Below are positions 33,613-42,720 of a stretch of 64,000 bases of DNA, in pieces. The stretch spans positions 1,612,001 to 1,676,000 of the forward strand of contig NZ_CP061312.1 of the NCBI RefSeq assembly GCF_018688155.1, in the 5' to 3' direction. The notes under the pieces were generated by a model. That model had not been told where the DNA came from. It searched no databases and saw nothing but the letters and a program-made list of their open reading frames with translations. A program made the translations under genes and the position numbers. Every line of letters starts with the position of its first letter. Position 1 is the first letter of the stretch. The DNA is from Polynucleobacter sp. AP-Sving-400A-A2. GTDB taxonomy: Bacteria; Pseudomonadota; Gammaproteobacteria; Burkholderiales; Burkholderiaceae.

Positions 33613-34692
33613 CTAAATCTCAAATAAGTGTCCGCTTTTTTTGGCTTTCACACGAAGATATTCGTCGTTATGCTTATTTGAGGGATAGATGTGAGGAACC
33701 CTCTCGGTTACTTCAATGCCACACTTTTGCAATGAATCTACTTTTGCAGGATTATTTGTCATGAGTCGAACTTTATGGACTCCAAGCATCTGGAGCATTT
33801 GTGCAGCTGGAAGATAGTTGCGCTCATCCGCATCAAAACCAAGTTGAAGATTAGCATCCACGGTATCAAACCCTGAATCTTGAAGTTGATAAGCTCGAAG
33901 TTTATTAACGAGGCCGATTCCACGCCCCTCTTGCGCGAGATATAAAAGAATGCCGCTACCTGATTTGGACATTTCTGAAATAGCACCCCTCAGCTGACTT
34001 CCACAATCGCAACGCAAGGATCCGACCAGGTCGCCGGTAAAGCATTCTGAATGCAAACGAACTAATACTGGTTTGAGTGGGTCAATCTTACCGATCATGA
34101 TAGCGAGATGTTCTATGCCGCCATCTCGAGGACGAAAGGCAATCACTTGAGCATCCTCAGCGTTCTCTAGCGGTACACGAGCCTGACTCACTTGCGTAAG
34201 AGAATTGGCTGCATTTTTCATATAGTCATCAATTAAAGATGCTTTGACCGTTGGAATATCTGTCAATGGCAAATTCTGAATCACTAGCGCAGCTGGTAGT
34301 AATCTAGATAATTTGGCGAGAGTAATACAAGAGGCCTCTAATGAATTGGCATCTCTAATACTGAGACCATCTAAGTTGGGAGGACTCATCATCATAGATA
34401 ATGGATTAGCCAGAAATTCAACCAGCTCAATTGAAAGACCGTCTGCGACAGTTAAAACGCTAATTGGTCGATCTGATTTATCGATACCCAAGACATTGAG
34501 TCGGGTACCGGTTAAGACTAGGCCAAGAGGGCTAGCATCAAACTGTGACAGTAATTTGAAATTGTCGGCATTCAAGGCATCCACTGCCAGCATTACGATA
34601 CTGCTGCCCAAATGCTCTACACGAACCATACCGCCTCTACGGAGCTCTGAAATGACTCGGTCAACTTCTATCAGGGGATCAAGCATTAACAT
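33613..34692 (-). CDS. GTP cyclohydrolase II with degenerate RibB-like N-domain
   Basis: 359-residue protein of the RibBA layout. The C-terminal part is a full GTP cyclohydrolase II, opening GTP to the first riboflavin intermediate: TGDLVGSLRCDCGSQL gives the zinc Cys residues and YLAQEGRGIGLVNKLRAYQL the catalytic region. The N-terminal ~190 residues sit where DHBP synthase (RibB) would be, but the acidic active-site motif (DDEDREN type) is replaced by VEHLGSSIVMLAVDALNADN, so DHBP activity is not expected. Divergent from the RibD-like gene and part of a cluster with PTPS-like, dehydrogenase, GT4 and methyltransferase genes, so it probably feeds a secondary product. Confidence 0.85.
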   Translation of the reverse strand: MLMLDPLIEVDRVISELRRGGMVRVEHLGSSIVMLAVDALNADNFKLLSQFDASPLGLVLTGTRLNVLGIDKSDRPISVLTVADGLSIELVEFLANPLSMMMSPPNLDGLSIRDANSLEASCITLAKLSRLLPAALVIQNLPLTDIPTVKASLIDDYMKNAANSLTQVSQARVPLENAEDAQVIAFRPRDGGIEHLAIMIGKIDPLKPVLVRLHSECFTGDLVGSLRCDCGSQLRGAISEMSKSGSGILLYLAQEGRGIGLVNKLRAYQLQDSGFDTVDANLQLGFDADERNYLPAAQMLQMLGVHKVRLMTNNPAKVDSLQKCGIEVTERVPHIYPSNKHNDEYLRVKAKKSGHLFEI

Positions 34693-34718
34693 GTTGGTGA
34701 AAGTAGAAAAGTATGAAT

Positions 34719-34752
34719 AAACTAATTATTACACCTTATGGTAAATTAGTTT
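34719..34752. promoter_or_regulatory. Inverted repeat between divergent RibA-like and RibD-like genes
   Basis: AAACTAAT at 34719-34726 and ATTAGTTT at 34745-34752 form an 8-bp inverted repeat in the 93-bp space between the two start codons. This position suits an operator that controls both genes. No FMN riboswitch-like structure is seen. Confidence 0.4.
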
Positions 34753-34785
34753 TACCGCATTTCATCACCTTAAAGAAGCTTCTTT

Positions 34786-35595
34786 GTGACCACTCTAGAG
34801 CCAAATTCTCAAGATATAAAAGTAGAGCTCGATACAGAGGCAATTGAGCAGTGGCCTATTTTTTTGAGCCAATTTTTTTCATCTCAAGCAATCGCAAATT
34901 CAACACTCAAAGCCGTTTTTGATCCCATCAGAATATCCACGATTGACTCAATGATGGTGGTTGGTCAGTTGGGACAAACCATTGATGGACGTATTGCCAC
35001 TGTTACCGGTCAATCCAGGTACATTAACGGCCACTCCGGCCTTATGCACCTTCATCAGTTAAGGGCGCTCGTAGATGCGGTTGTTGTTGGAGTTGGAACC
35101 GTATTGGCAGATGACCCACAGCTCAACGTAAGGCTCGTCGAGGGAAAAAATCCAGCACGTGTTGTCATTGACCCCAAAGGGAGGCTAGACCCAAAGGCAC
35201 GTATTTGGGAGAATGATGACGCTAAAAGATTATGGATTGTTTCAGATGGACTCAATTTAGAACCCCCTGAGGGAGTAAAAATCATTTCATTACCTATTAC
35301 CAAGGGTCATATTGAACCGGTAATGATCTTAAAAAGCTTAAGTCTAGAGGGTCTCAAGAGGATTTTGATTGAGGGAGGCGCAGAAACCGTTTCTCGTTTT
35401 TTGCAAGCAAATTGCTTAGACCGCCTTCATGTCATTGTTGCCCCAATTATTATGGGTTCTGGAAGAGCTAGCTTTAATTTAAAAGCGATTGAACACATGG
35501 ATCAAGCATCACGGTTAAATGTAAAAACACATTTACTGGGTAGTGATGTGCTTTTTGACTGCGACCTCAGCTCATCACGCACTAAGTTAAATTAA
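34786..35595 (+). CDS. RibD C-terminal reductase-like protein
   Basis: 269-residue protein of the RibD_C (dihydrofolate-reductase-like) family, NADPH-dependent reductases of aminopyrimidine ribosides. VVGQLGQTIDGRIA is the substrate-side strand, LRALVDAVVVGVGTVLADDP the conserved helix and Asp loop, and ILIEGGAETVSRFL the nucleotide loop. No deaminase domain is present. GTG at 34786 is the start. About 55 extra N-terminal residues precede the fold. With the GTP cyclohydrolase II at its back, it may work on a product of that enzyme other than riboflavin. Confidence 0.85.
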   Translation: MTTLEPNSQDIKVELDTEAIEQWPIFLSQFFSSQAIANSTLKAVFDPIRISTIDSMMVVGQLGQTIDGRIATVTGQSRYINGHSGLMHLHQLRALVDAVVVGVGTVLADDPQLNVRLVEGKNPARVVIDPKGRLDPKARIWENDDAKRLWIVSDGLNLEPPEGVKIISLPITKGHIEPVMILKSLSLEGLKRILIEGGAETVSRFLQANCLDRLHVIVAPIIMGSGRASFNLKAIEHMDQASRLNVKTHLLGSDVLFDCDLSSSRTKLN

Positions 35596-35607
35596 TCAAC
35601 AATCCAA

Positions 35608-36705
35608 CTAATTAGCTCTATAGGCTTTAATAACATCTGCAAATACTTTTGCAGATTCTATCCAAGTAGGTAGTTTTTCGGCAGCTTCTTTTGCACCTAA
35701 AGACAATTGCTCGCATCGATGCGAATCAAGCATTACCAGCTTCAAAGCTGCTGTAAGACTTGTTACATCACCCGGAGGAATCAGTATCCCGGCAGAGTCT
35801 GGAATAGTCTGACTAATTGCGCCACCACTGGTTCCCACGACTGGAAGTGCATATGACAGAGCTTCAGCATATGCCATCCCGTAGCCCTCAAACAGGGAGG
35901 CGAGCACAAACCCATCAGCCTCTCGATACAAAGAATCTAAGTGCATGCTATCGACAACACCATGAATATGTATTCGGTCCTGCAATTGAAAATGTGCAAT
36001 GCTCTTAAGCAAATCAGAGTAGGCTTTCACATCACGAGTGTTATCGCCAACAATAGACAAACTCCATGGCATTTCATTTAAGGGGGCAAGGGCTGCGATC
36101 AAAATGTCAAAACCCTTACGGGGAATGATGCTCCCGACAGAGAGCCACTTGAACTCGTTTTGACTTGTAAAGTGACTCCTCACTTGATACAAAGGAGGGG
36201 ATACCTGATTTGTTCCCGGAATTACGGTAGTTATTTTTTTGCCATCAACCCCAAATGATTCCATCAGAGTTTGAGCCGTCAATGGACTGTTCGCAATCAC
36301 GTGATTCGCATATGAAAGCGCTAATTTCTCGCTCCTCTGAAACTTTACTTGTTGATCTGTAGTCAAACCAGACTCAAAAGCTAATGGATGGTGTATCAGA
36401 GCAATAATAGGATGATTAACGGACGCCTGAGCAATGGCCTCTGGCATGACACCAAGCGCTAAACCATCTATAACAATGGGCTTGCCAGGCTCTATCTGAG
36501 ATAAAAGGTGCCCTGCTTTATTGAGCGTTTCCTGATCTGGGAAAGGAAAACTAGGCCCTAGACTCAGCAACTCTATCTCCCAACCCTGAGTACTTAGCTC
36601 TTTAATAATATAACGATCGTATATGTAGCCGCCGCTGACTGTTTGTAAATCTCCAGGGTATGCGAAAACGAAAGCATTCACACATGAAGGAGATGTTGTA
36701 CTCAA
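35608..36705 (-). CDS. GT4 glycosyltransferase in the pterin-type cluster
   Basis: 365-residue GT-B glycosyltransferase, family 4. YPGDLQTVSGGYIYDRYI is the N-terminal acceptor loop, WLSVGSIIPRKGFDILIAAL the start of the donor domain, and LFEGYGMAYAEALSYALPVV the E-x7-E motif. It overlaps the PTPS-like gene by four bases (ATGA), which strongly implies a joint pathway. A small-molecule or glycolipid acceptor is likely, given the partners. Convergent with the RibD-like gene, 12 bp apart. Confidence 0.85.
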   Translation of the reverse strand: MSTTSPSCVNAFVFAYPGDLQTVSGGYIYDRYIIKELSTQGWEIELLSLGPSFPFPDQETLNKAGHLLSQIEPGKPIVIDGLALGVMPEAIAQASVNHPIIALIHHPLAFESGLTTDQQVKFQRSEKLALSYANHVIANSPLTAQTLMESFGVDGKKITTVIPGTNQVSPPLYQVRSHFTSQNEFKWLSVGSIIPRKGFDILIAALAPLNEMPWSLSIVGDNTRDVKAYSDLLKSIAHFQLQDRIHIHGVVDSMHLDSLYREADGFVLASLFEGYGMAYAEALSYALPVVGTSGGAISQTIPDSAGILIPPGDVTSLTAALKLVMLDSHRCEQLSLGAKEAAEKLPTWIESAKVFADVIKAYRAN

Positions 36706-37103
36706 TGCAGCTTACCTTCGTACCACGCTCTTGCTATATGTGATTCTGAAATAGTCACGCGAATGGCGTGTAATTCGCTCATCGGACGACCCAAACTATT
36801 TGCTTTCGCTGCTGTAGCGAGTTGATCAAAGATATATTTAGTTAAAAATTCTGTAGTTGTATTCATACCTTTAAATTGCGGAAGAATATCTAGGTTGGCA
36901 TAATTTAAGGGCTTTAAAGTTGCCTTCAGAACATCTAAGGCGCAGCCAATATCAATCACAATACCGTTTTCATCAAGCTCTTGTGAAATGAAAGCAGCAT
37001 CAACTACGAAAGTTGCGCCATGCAAAGCTTGTGCCGGCCCGAAAACTTCACCTTTAAAAGAATGGGCAATCATGATGTGATCGCGAACTTCAACTGTAAA
37101 CAT
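36702..37103 (-). CDS. PTPS/QueD-fold protein lacking catalytic residues
   Basis: 133-residue protein of the 6-pyruvoyl-tetrahydropterin synthase fold. The first zinc His is kept (IAHSFKGEV), but HGATF stands where the family has HGHxF/Y, so one zinc His is lost; the nucleophile Cys four residues before that His is Ala (AQALHG); and the catalytic Asp-His pair is NY in NYANLD. The late Glu (TISESHIARAW) remains. It probably binds a pterin-like ring without the normal chemistry, or uses different residues. Cotranscribed with the BchC-like dehydrogenase (13-bp gap) and GT4 (4-base overlap). Confidence 0.82.
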   Translation of the reverse strand: MFTVEVRDHIMIAHSFKGEVFGPAQALHGATFVVDAAFISQELDENGIVIDIGCALDVLKATLKPLNYANLDILPQFKGMNTTTEFLTKYIFDQLATAAKANSLGRPMSELHAIRVTISESHIARAWYEGKLH

Positions 37104-37116
37104 ATATTTTTCCTTA

Positions 37117-38103
37117 TTAATATTGAATCAAACAGCACAGCGCAGAACTCTGAGCGCTAAAGATCTGTGGTAGCTCTGATGGTAAGGCTTCAAAGCTGAT
37201 TGGCTTAGTCAGGAGAACATCTAAACGAGAGTCGCTCAACATTGCTAGTGCAGCGGCAAGTCTACGACGATGGTTCCAGCGTGGTCTGCGAGATAAAGAG
37301 ATATGTCCAACCTGGCTAGACTGGAGTTTTAACTGACGACTATGAAAAGCGCCGCCCAAAGACACATCAACTTTGTTTGAGCCATACCAACTCAGTTCGA
37401 GAATTATTGCTTCCTCACCTGCTGACGAAATTGCAGTTGAAAGGCCGGCGGCACTCGCACTACAGTGAATCACCAGATCACAATCTTTTGGCGCTAATTC
37501 AGGAGGGCTAAACTGAACACCCAGTTTTTTTGCGATATCTTCACGCTCAGAGTTGATGTCGACTAAGGTTACTTCAGCACCAGGAAGATGCCCACATAAA
37601 TAGGCGATTAAGCAACCGAGTACACCCGCACCAATAATCACAATACGGTCACCAGGCCCTGGAGATGCATCCCAAACAGCGTTTAAAGCTGTTTCCATAT
37701 TGGCGGCTAACACTGCACGTTGGGCTGGGATTTCTCTAGGAATCACTAGGATATTGTTAGCATCGGCTTGAAAAATCGATTGGTGGGGCATGAGGCTAAA
37801 TACAAGCTGTCCGATTAGTTCAGGGGGGCCAAGCTCGACCCTACCTACATTGGAATACCCATACTTGACTGGAAATGGGAGCTTGCCACCCATAAATGGC
37901 GCCCCCATACGACTGTATTCACTCTCGGGGATAAGCCCTTTAAATACGAGAGATTCTGTACCACGACTGAGCGCACTAAATAAAGTACGCACTTGAACAT
38001 TATTTTTAGGCAAGGGGCCAAGAATTTCTGAGCGAATCTCAATACGTTCAGGAGCCACATACCACAAAGATTGACTGACGACTGAGTCCAAAGGATGATC
38101 CAC
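37117..38103 (-). CDS. Medium-chain dehydrogenase, BchC-like
   Basis: 328-residue MDR-family oxidoreductase. FSALSRGTESLVFKGLIP near residue 42 resembles BchC-type dehydrogenases, VKYGYSNVGRVE follows, and VIIGAGVLGCLIAYLCG is the NAD(P)-binding loop. The usual catalytic-zinc Cys/His set at the start of the domain is not obvious. First gene of a minus-strand operon with the PTPS-like and GT4 genes. It would oxidise or reduce the intermediate of that pathway. Divergent from opgH, 89 bp between starts. Confidence 0.8.
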   Translation of the reverse strand: MDHPLDSVVSQSLWYVAPERIEIRSEILGPLPKNNVQVRTLFSALSRGTESLVFKGLIPESEYSRMGAPFMGGKLPFPVKYGYSNVGRVELGPPELIGQLVFSLMPHQSIFQADANNILVIPREIPAQRAVLAANMETALNAVWDASPGPGDRIVIIGAGVLGCLIAYLCGHLPGAEVTLVDINSEREDIAKKLGVQFSPPELAPKDCDLVIHCSASAAGLSTAISSAGEEAIILELSWYGSNKVDVSLGGAFHSRQLKLQSSQVGHISLSRRPRWNHRRRLAAALAMLSDSRLDVLLTKPISFEALPSELPQIFSAQSSALCCLIQY

Positions 38104-38192
38104 GTAAAAATCCTTAGTAGGAAAAGTGAAAATGTGCTTGCTAACCTATACTGCTGATGCGTTGTTCATAGTATAGGTGAGCTTAGGATAAA

Positions 38193-39962
38193 TTGAAGAT
38201 CTCAGTAAATAAACACCCCATAAAAGCAGTGTCGATTCGTCGAGCTATTTTCTGCTTACTTTTCATACTCACATCAGTATTCCTGCTGTGGCTTTTTTAT
38301 CAGACACTACATCAGCATTTCCCCACCCCAATTCTCTGGTCATTAGTAGTCCTTTTTTCGCTCACCTTACCCTGGATGGTGATTGGTTTCTGGAATGCAG
38401 TTATTGGCTTTTTAATTTGTCTTTTAGTAAAGAATCCACTTTCTATCGTTCTACCTAGAAATATGCAAGATTGCGAAGATAGTCCTTTAAATAGTTCTAC
38501 AGCTCTTTTACTGTGCATTCGAAATGAAGAGTCATCAAGGGTAGTTCGTAATCTGCAAATTATGATTGAAAGTCTAATCAATGCAGGCATTGAAAAATAT
38601 TTCTATGTTTATATCCTTAGCGACAGCACTACTGAAACCATTAGACAATCTGAGAGTGCGCTTTTCGAGAAATTAAATAAAGAGTATGGACAAAGAATTA
38701 ATATCGTCTATCGCTGTCGCGAAAATAATGAAGGATATAAGGCAGGAAATATTGCTAACTTTTGTCAGAAGTATGGAAAATTGCATCACTTTGCCATCAC
38801 GCTGGATGCTGATAGCTTTATGACGGCTACGGCAATGAAAAGACTCGTTCAAATGATGCAATCGAATCCGCAACTAGGGATATTGCAAGGTCTTGTTATT
38901 GGTCTACCATCAAGCAGTGCCTTCACTCGTCTTTTTCAATACGGCATGCGTCTTGGAATGCGCTCATACACCATGGGCTCAGCATGGTGGCAATCTGATT
39001 TTGGTCCTTATTGGGGTCATAACGCAATTATTCGCCTTGATCCTTTTATGCAGCGCTGTCAGCTTTCAGAGATTAAGACTGCTTCAGGGTATACGAAACA
39101 GATACTTAGCCATGATTTAGTCGAAGCAGTACTCATGCGTCGTGCTGATTTTGAAGTACGCGTTTATCCATGTGAAGATAGTAGCTGGGAAGAAAATCCG
39201 CCAACCCTGACGGAATATATTCGTCGAGATTTAAGATGGTGCGAAGGAAATCTTCAATACATTCATCTCCTCACCCTTCCCAATCTCAAGTTAATTAGTA
39301 GGATACAACTTGTTTTAGCAATATTTATGTTTCTGGGCTCACCAGCATGGATTGCGCTGATGATTATCTGTACTCTCTCTATCGCTACTTTTCCATCCAT
39401 TCAAGAAACTGCCAGCGGAGTTTATTTTCATACCTTTATTTGGCTTACTCTTTTGATGTGGTACCTACCAAAAGTTGCCGGGGCTCTCAATGTCTTACTC
39501 AGTACAAAAGAATCCCATCGCTTTGGTGGTCGATGGCGTTTTATCGTTAGCCTCCTACTTGAAACGATGTTTTCTCTATTGATGACTCCTATTGCCTGGC
39601 TTAATCACACTATTTTTATGATGAATCTTGCCTTGGGACGTCAAGGAGGTTGGGCAGCACAGGCGAGGGATGACCATACCGTCAACATTTGGAATGCAGT
39701 CAAGCAATTTTGGCCACATACGGCATTAGGAATTACTCTATTCTTGACGCTGTATCTCAGCCATAGAGATACTACCTACTTTGGTTTGTTATTTTTTGGC
39801 GGCTTATTAGTGTCGATACCATTAGCAGTGATAACGTCGCAGTCCTGGCTAGGTAATCTCATGATGAAATATAAACTTTTATCCTCTCCAGAAGAAATTA
39901 CTACGCCAGAGGAATTGATACCCCTCCGCCTAAAAGCTTTACATCATCACCACAGTAATTAA
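38193..39962 (+). CDS. opgH: Glucan glucosyltransferase OpgH (short form)
   Basis: 589-residue inner-membrane GT2 enzyme that links UDP-glucose into osmoregulated periplasmic glucan. ALLLCIRNEESSRVVRNLQ starts the catalytic domain, DADSFMTATAMKRL holds the D-x-D, and RRDLRWCEGNLQYIHLL is the Q/RxxRW motif; six or more membrane segments flank it. It is shorter than E. coli OpgH (about 850), lacking most of the long N-terminal part. TTG at 38193 is the start. No opgG partner is present; an ABC glucan exporter follows by eight bases, implying a different glucan pathway. Confidence 0.85.
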   Translation: MKISVNKHPIKAVSIRRAIFCLLFILTSVFLLWLFYQTLHQHFPTPILWSLVVLFSLTLPWMVIGFWNAVIGFLICLLVKNPLSIVLPRNMQDCEDSPLNSSTALLLCIRNEESSRVVRNLQIMIESLINAGIEKYFYVYILSDSTTETIRQSESALFEKLNKEYGQRINIVYRCRENNEGYKAGNIANFCQKYGKLHHFAITLDADSFMTATAMKRLVQMMQSNPQLGILQGLVIGLPSSSAFTRLFQYGMRLGMRSYTMGSAWWQSDFGPYWGHNAIIRLDPFMQRCQLSEIKTASGYTKQILSHDLVEAVLMRRADFEVRVYPCEDSSWEENPPTLTEYIRRDLRWCEGNLQYIHLLTLPNLKLISRIQLVLAIFMFLGSPAWIALMIICTLSIATFPSIQETASGVYFHTFIWLTLLMWYLPKVAGALNVLLSTKESHRFGGRWRFIVSLLLETMFSLLMTPIAWLNHTIFMMNLALGRQGGWAAQARDDHTVNIWNAVKQFWPHTALGITLFLTLYLSHRDTTYFGLLFFGGLLVSIPLAVITSQSWLGNLMMKYKLLSSPEEITTPEELIPLRLKALHHHHSN

Positions 39963-39970
39963 GCATCCTC

Positions 39971-41728
39971 ATGAGCCTTGTTAGAACCTATACACGTGCA
40001 TTAAAAAAACTTGACTCTGATAGTAGGCTTGCTTGGATTTTGGCACTTGCTAATGCGGCACTTGCTATTACGCTTTTTGCAGAACCGATATTGTTTGGCA
40101 AGGTTGTTAACACACTAGCTAGTACTGAAACATCGCAAGCTACCTCCTTATGGAATGAAGTTGCACCTTTACTAGTGATTTGGATACTTTTTGGATTTTT
40201 TACGATTGGCACTTCAACACTCGTTGCCCTATTTTCCGATCGTCTAGCACACCGACAACGCCACAAAGTTTTTGGTGAATATTTCGAGCATGTATTACAT
40301 ATGCCTCTGAAACAGCAGTCACAAACTCACTCTGGTCGTTTGATGAAAATCATGATCGCAGGCACAGACACCCTTTGGTGGTTATGGCTAAGTTTTTTCC
40401 GTGAACATCTAGCCGCTTTCATCTCTCTAGTCATACTCATTCCACTAGCGCTATACATGAATTGGCGACTGGCTTTAGTGCTCATTGGTCTCTGTCTATT
40501 TTTTGGATTGCTGACCCACTTTATCTTACGAAAAACTCAAGATCTTCAGCAAGCCATTGAAAGCCACCATTCAGATTTAGCGGAATTAGCCTCTGACACC
40601 CTCAGTAATATTGCGCTAGTACAGAGTTTTTCTAGAATTCAGCTTGAAGTGAAGGCCCTGAAGAGCATCAGCCAAAAGGTGCTGAATGCTCAGTTGCCCG
40701 TTCTGTCATGGTGGGCAATAGTAACGGTACTCACAAAATCTGCAACAACACTCAGTATTCTCTGTATCGTTGTTTTAGGATCATGGCTTTACACGAAGTC
40801 ACTAATAACATTAGGTGAAATAGTTACCTTTATTGCTTTTGCAGGCATTTTTATTGGTCGCCTAGAACAAATAGTAACGTTTGCCAATAAGTTAGCAATA
40901 GACGCTCCCAGATTACAGCAGTTTTTTAACATCTTGGATACATCTCCAGATATTCAAAATACTCCGAATGCAATAGATCCGGGGCGATGTGTTGGTTTGA
41001 TCGAATTTAATGAAGTCTTCTTTAGTTATAACAATCGGAATAAAGCGATTGATGGGGTGAGTTTTACTGCAAATCCAGGTGAGACAATTGCTCTGGTTGG
41101 CGTTTCTGGGGCTGGAAAGTCTACTGTGCTGAGCCTGCTGTATCGCGCCTTTGATGCCCAGTCTGGACGGATTACTATTGATGGTATTGATGTCAAAAAA
41201 TTTGATCTAACAGCACTGCGCAGAAATATTGGCGTGGTCTTTCAGGAGCCCTTGTTATTTAATCGCTCTATTGCTGAAAACCTTCTGGTTGGTGCGCCAA
41301 ACGCGAGTGAAGAAGAGATACGACAAGCCTGTCAACGAGCGCAAGCTCTTGATTTTATTGAAAATCGGACTGAGGGTTTTGATACTATTATCGGTGAAAG
41401 AGGGCGAATTTTATCTGGAGGCGAGAGGCAACGTCTTTCCATTGCACGTGCTTTACTGAAGGATCCCCCTATTCTCGTTTTAGATGAGGCTACTAGCGCA
41501 TTAGATAGCGCTACTGAAGAAAGCTTAATTAAGGCAATGAATGAGGTGATACGTTCTCGGACCACCTTAGTCATTGCACACAGGCTCAGCACCATTAAAA
41601 ATGCAAATATGATTTTAGTGATGAAGGCCGGTAAGATTGTCGAGGCTGGAACCTATCAATCTCTTTGTGAGAAAAGTAGTCAATTTAATGAAATGGTCAA
41701 TATCCAATTGGGATTACAGCATCCATAA
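39971..41728 (+). CDS. NdvA-type ABC glucan exporter
   Basis: 585-residue half transporter with six membrane segments fused to an ATPase. GVSGAGKST (Walker A), ILSGGERQRLSIARALL (signature) and ILVLDEATSALDS (Walker B) are complete. The N-terminus, SLVRTYTRALKKLDSDSRLA then LFAEPILFGKVVNTL, resembles NdvA/ChvA, which export cyclic beta-1,2-glucan in Rhizobiaceae. It starts eight bases after opgH, so it probably exports the OpgH product or a related glycan. In classical OPG systems no ABC exporter is needed, so the combination is unusual. Confidence 0.85.
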   Translation: MSLVRTYTRALKKLDSDSRLAWILALANAALAITLFAEPILFGKVVNTLASTETSQATSLWNEVAPLLVIWILFGFFTIGTSTLVALFSDRLAHRQRHKVFGEYFEHVLHMPLKQQSQTHSGRLMKIMIAGTDTLWWLWLSFFREHLAAFISLVILIPLALYMNWRLALVLIGLCLFFGLLTHFILRKTQDLQQAIESHHSDLAELASDTLSNIALVQSFSRIQLEVKALKSISQKVLNAQLPVLSWWAIVTVLTKSATTLSILCIVVLGSWLYTKSLITLGEIVTFIAFAGIFIGRLEQIVTFANKLAIDAPRLQQFFNILDTSPDIQNTPNAIDPGRCVGLIEFNEVFFSYNNRNKAIDGVSFTANPGETIALVGVSGAGKSTVLSLLYRAFDAQSGRITIDGIDVKKFDLTALRRNIGVVFQEPLLFNRSIAENLLVGAPNASEEEIRQACQRAQALDFIENRTEGFDTIIGERGRILSGGERQRLSIARALLKDPPILVLDEATSALDSATEESLIKAMNEVIRSRTTLVIAHRLSTIKNANMILVMKAGKIVEAGTYQSLCEKSSQFNEMVNIQLGLQHP

Positions 41729-41761
41729 TCAGGACTGCATCTATTTATTTTAATTACACTT

Positions 41762-42649
41762 ATGACTTCATTTTCAACTGATTGGTTAAGCTTACGTGAA
41801 AGCGCAGACCATCGCTCACGAAATCCTGTTTTACAAGAGCAAGTACTTAGGTATCTGGAGAAAATTAGTAACCTCAAGAACGGCCCAATTCATATTGTCG
41901 ACTTAGGATCAGGCACAGGCTCCAATCTTCGTGCCCTCGCACCATTAATTCACCACAATCAAAATTGGACGCTAATTGATTACGATCCACTGCTTTTAAC
42001 AGCAGCTCGTGAAAAAATTTGTATATGGGCAGATTACATCACTGATAAAGCGCACAATAAAGACCATGATAACGATGTCACTAGACCCGTAACTTTAGTT
42101 AAAAATAATTATGAGATCACTGTGCAATTTTTACAAAAAGATCTTGCTAGTAATCTTCAGTCTAAACTCTTCGAATCAGCAGATTTAATTACTGCAGCAG
42201 CTTTTTTTGATTTAATCGCATTGGACTGGTTAGTTCAATTTTGTAGCGTGTTAAAAACCTCCATTTATACAGTTTTAACTTATAACGGCGAGGAAACCTG
42301 GCTACCATCAGACCCCAGGGATACCGAAATTCTTGAGGCATTTCATCATCACCAAGGTTCAGATAAGGGCTTTGGAAATGCTTTAGGGCCTTTAGCCTTT
42401 AAAACAATGGAGCAGTTACTAAAAAAAGAAGGGTTTCACGTAGAAACCGGATCAAGTCCTTGGATACTTAATCCGAATGACGCCTCATTAATTCAAGAAT
42501 TAGCAGCCGGCACTGCAAAGGCAGTAGTTGAGACTCACTTGGTTAGCCATGAAATTGCGAAACAATGGGGCGAGCAACGTTCCAAATCTCAACACTGTGA
42601 AATTGGACATGATGATTTGTTTGCTATTTATAAAAAGAATTCAATCTAA
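41762..42649 (+). CDS. Class I SAM-dependent methyltransferase
   Basis: 295-residue Rossmann methyltransferase. HIVDLGSGTGSNLRALAP near residue 45 is motif I, followed by WTLIDYDPLLLTAAREK (acidic loop that binds the ribose), and a motif IV region LITAAAFFDLIALDWL. It follows the ABC exporter by 33 bp and ends the plus-strand run. Methyltransferases of this size are common in the conserved clusters with PTPS-like, RibA-like and GT4 genes, so it may finish the cluster product. Substrate unknown. Confidence 0.8.
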   Translation: MTSFSTDWLSLRESADHRSRNPVLQEQVLRYLEKISNLKNGPIHIVDLGSGTGSNLRALAPLIHHNQNWTLIDYDPLLLTAAREKICIWADYITDKAHNKDHDNDVTRPVTLVKNNYEITVQFLQKDLASNLQSKLFESADLITAAAFFDLIALDWLVQFCSVLKTSIYTVLTYNGEETWLPSDPRDTEILEAFHHHQGSDKGFGNALGPLAFKTMEQLLKKEGFHVETGSSPWILNPNDASLIQELAAGTAKAVVETHLVSHEIAKQWGEQRSKSQHCEIGHDDLFAIYKKNSI

Positions 42650-42720
42650 GTTTCTTACACTTAGGATCTAGAATTAATCAAAAGTATTATTTAGCAGTAA
42701 AGAAAAAATATTGATGAGCC

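Noticed and set aside
34693..34785. FMN riboswitch before the RibA-like gene
   Set aside because: The gap is only 93 bp and lacks the conserved multi-stem core; only a simple inverted repeat is visible.
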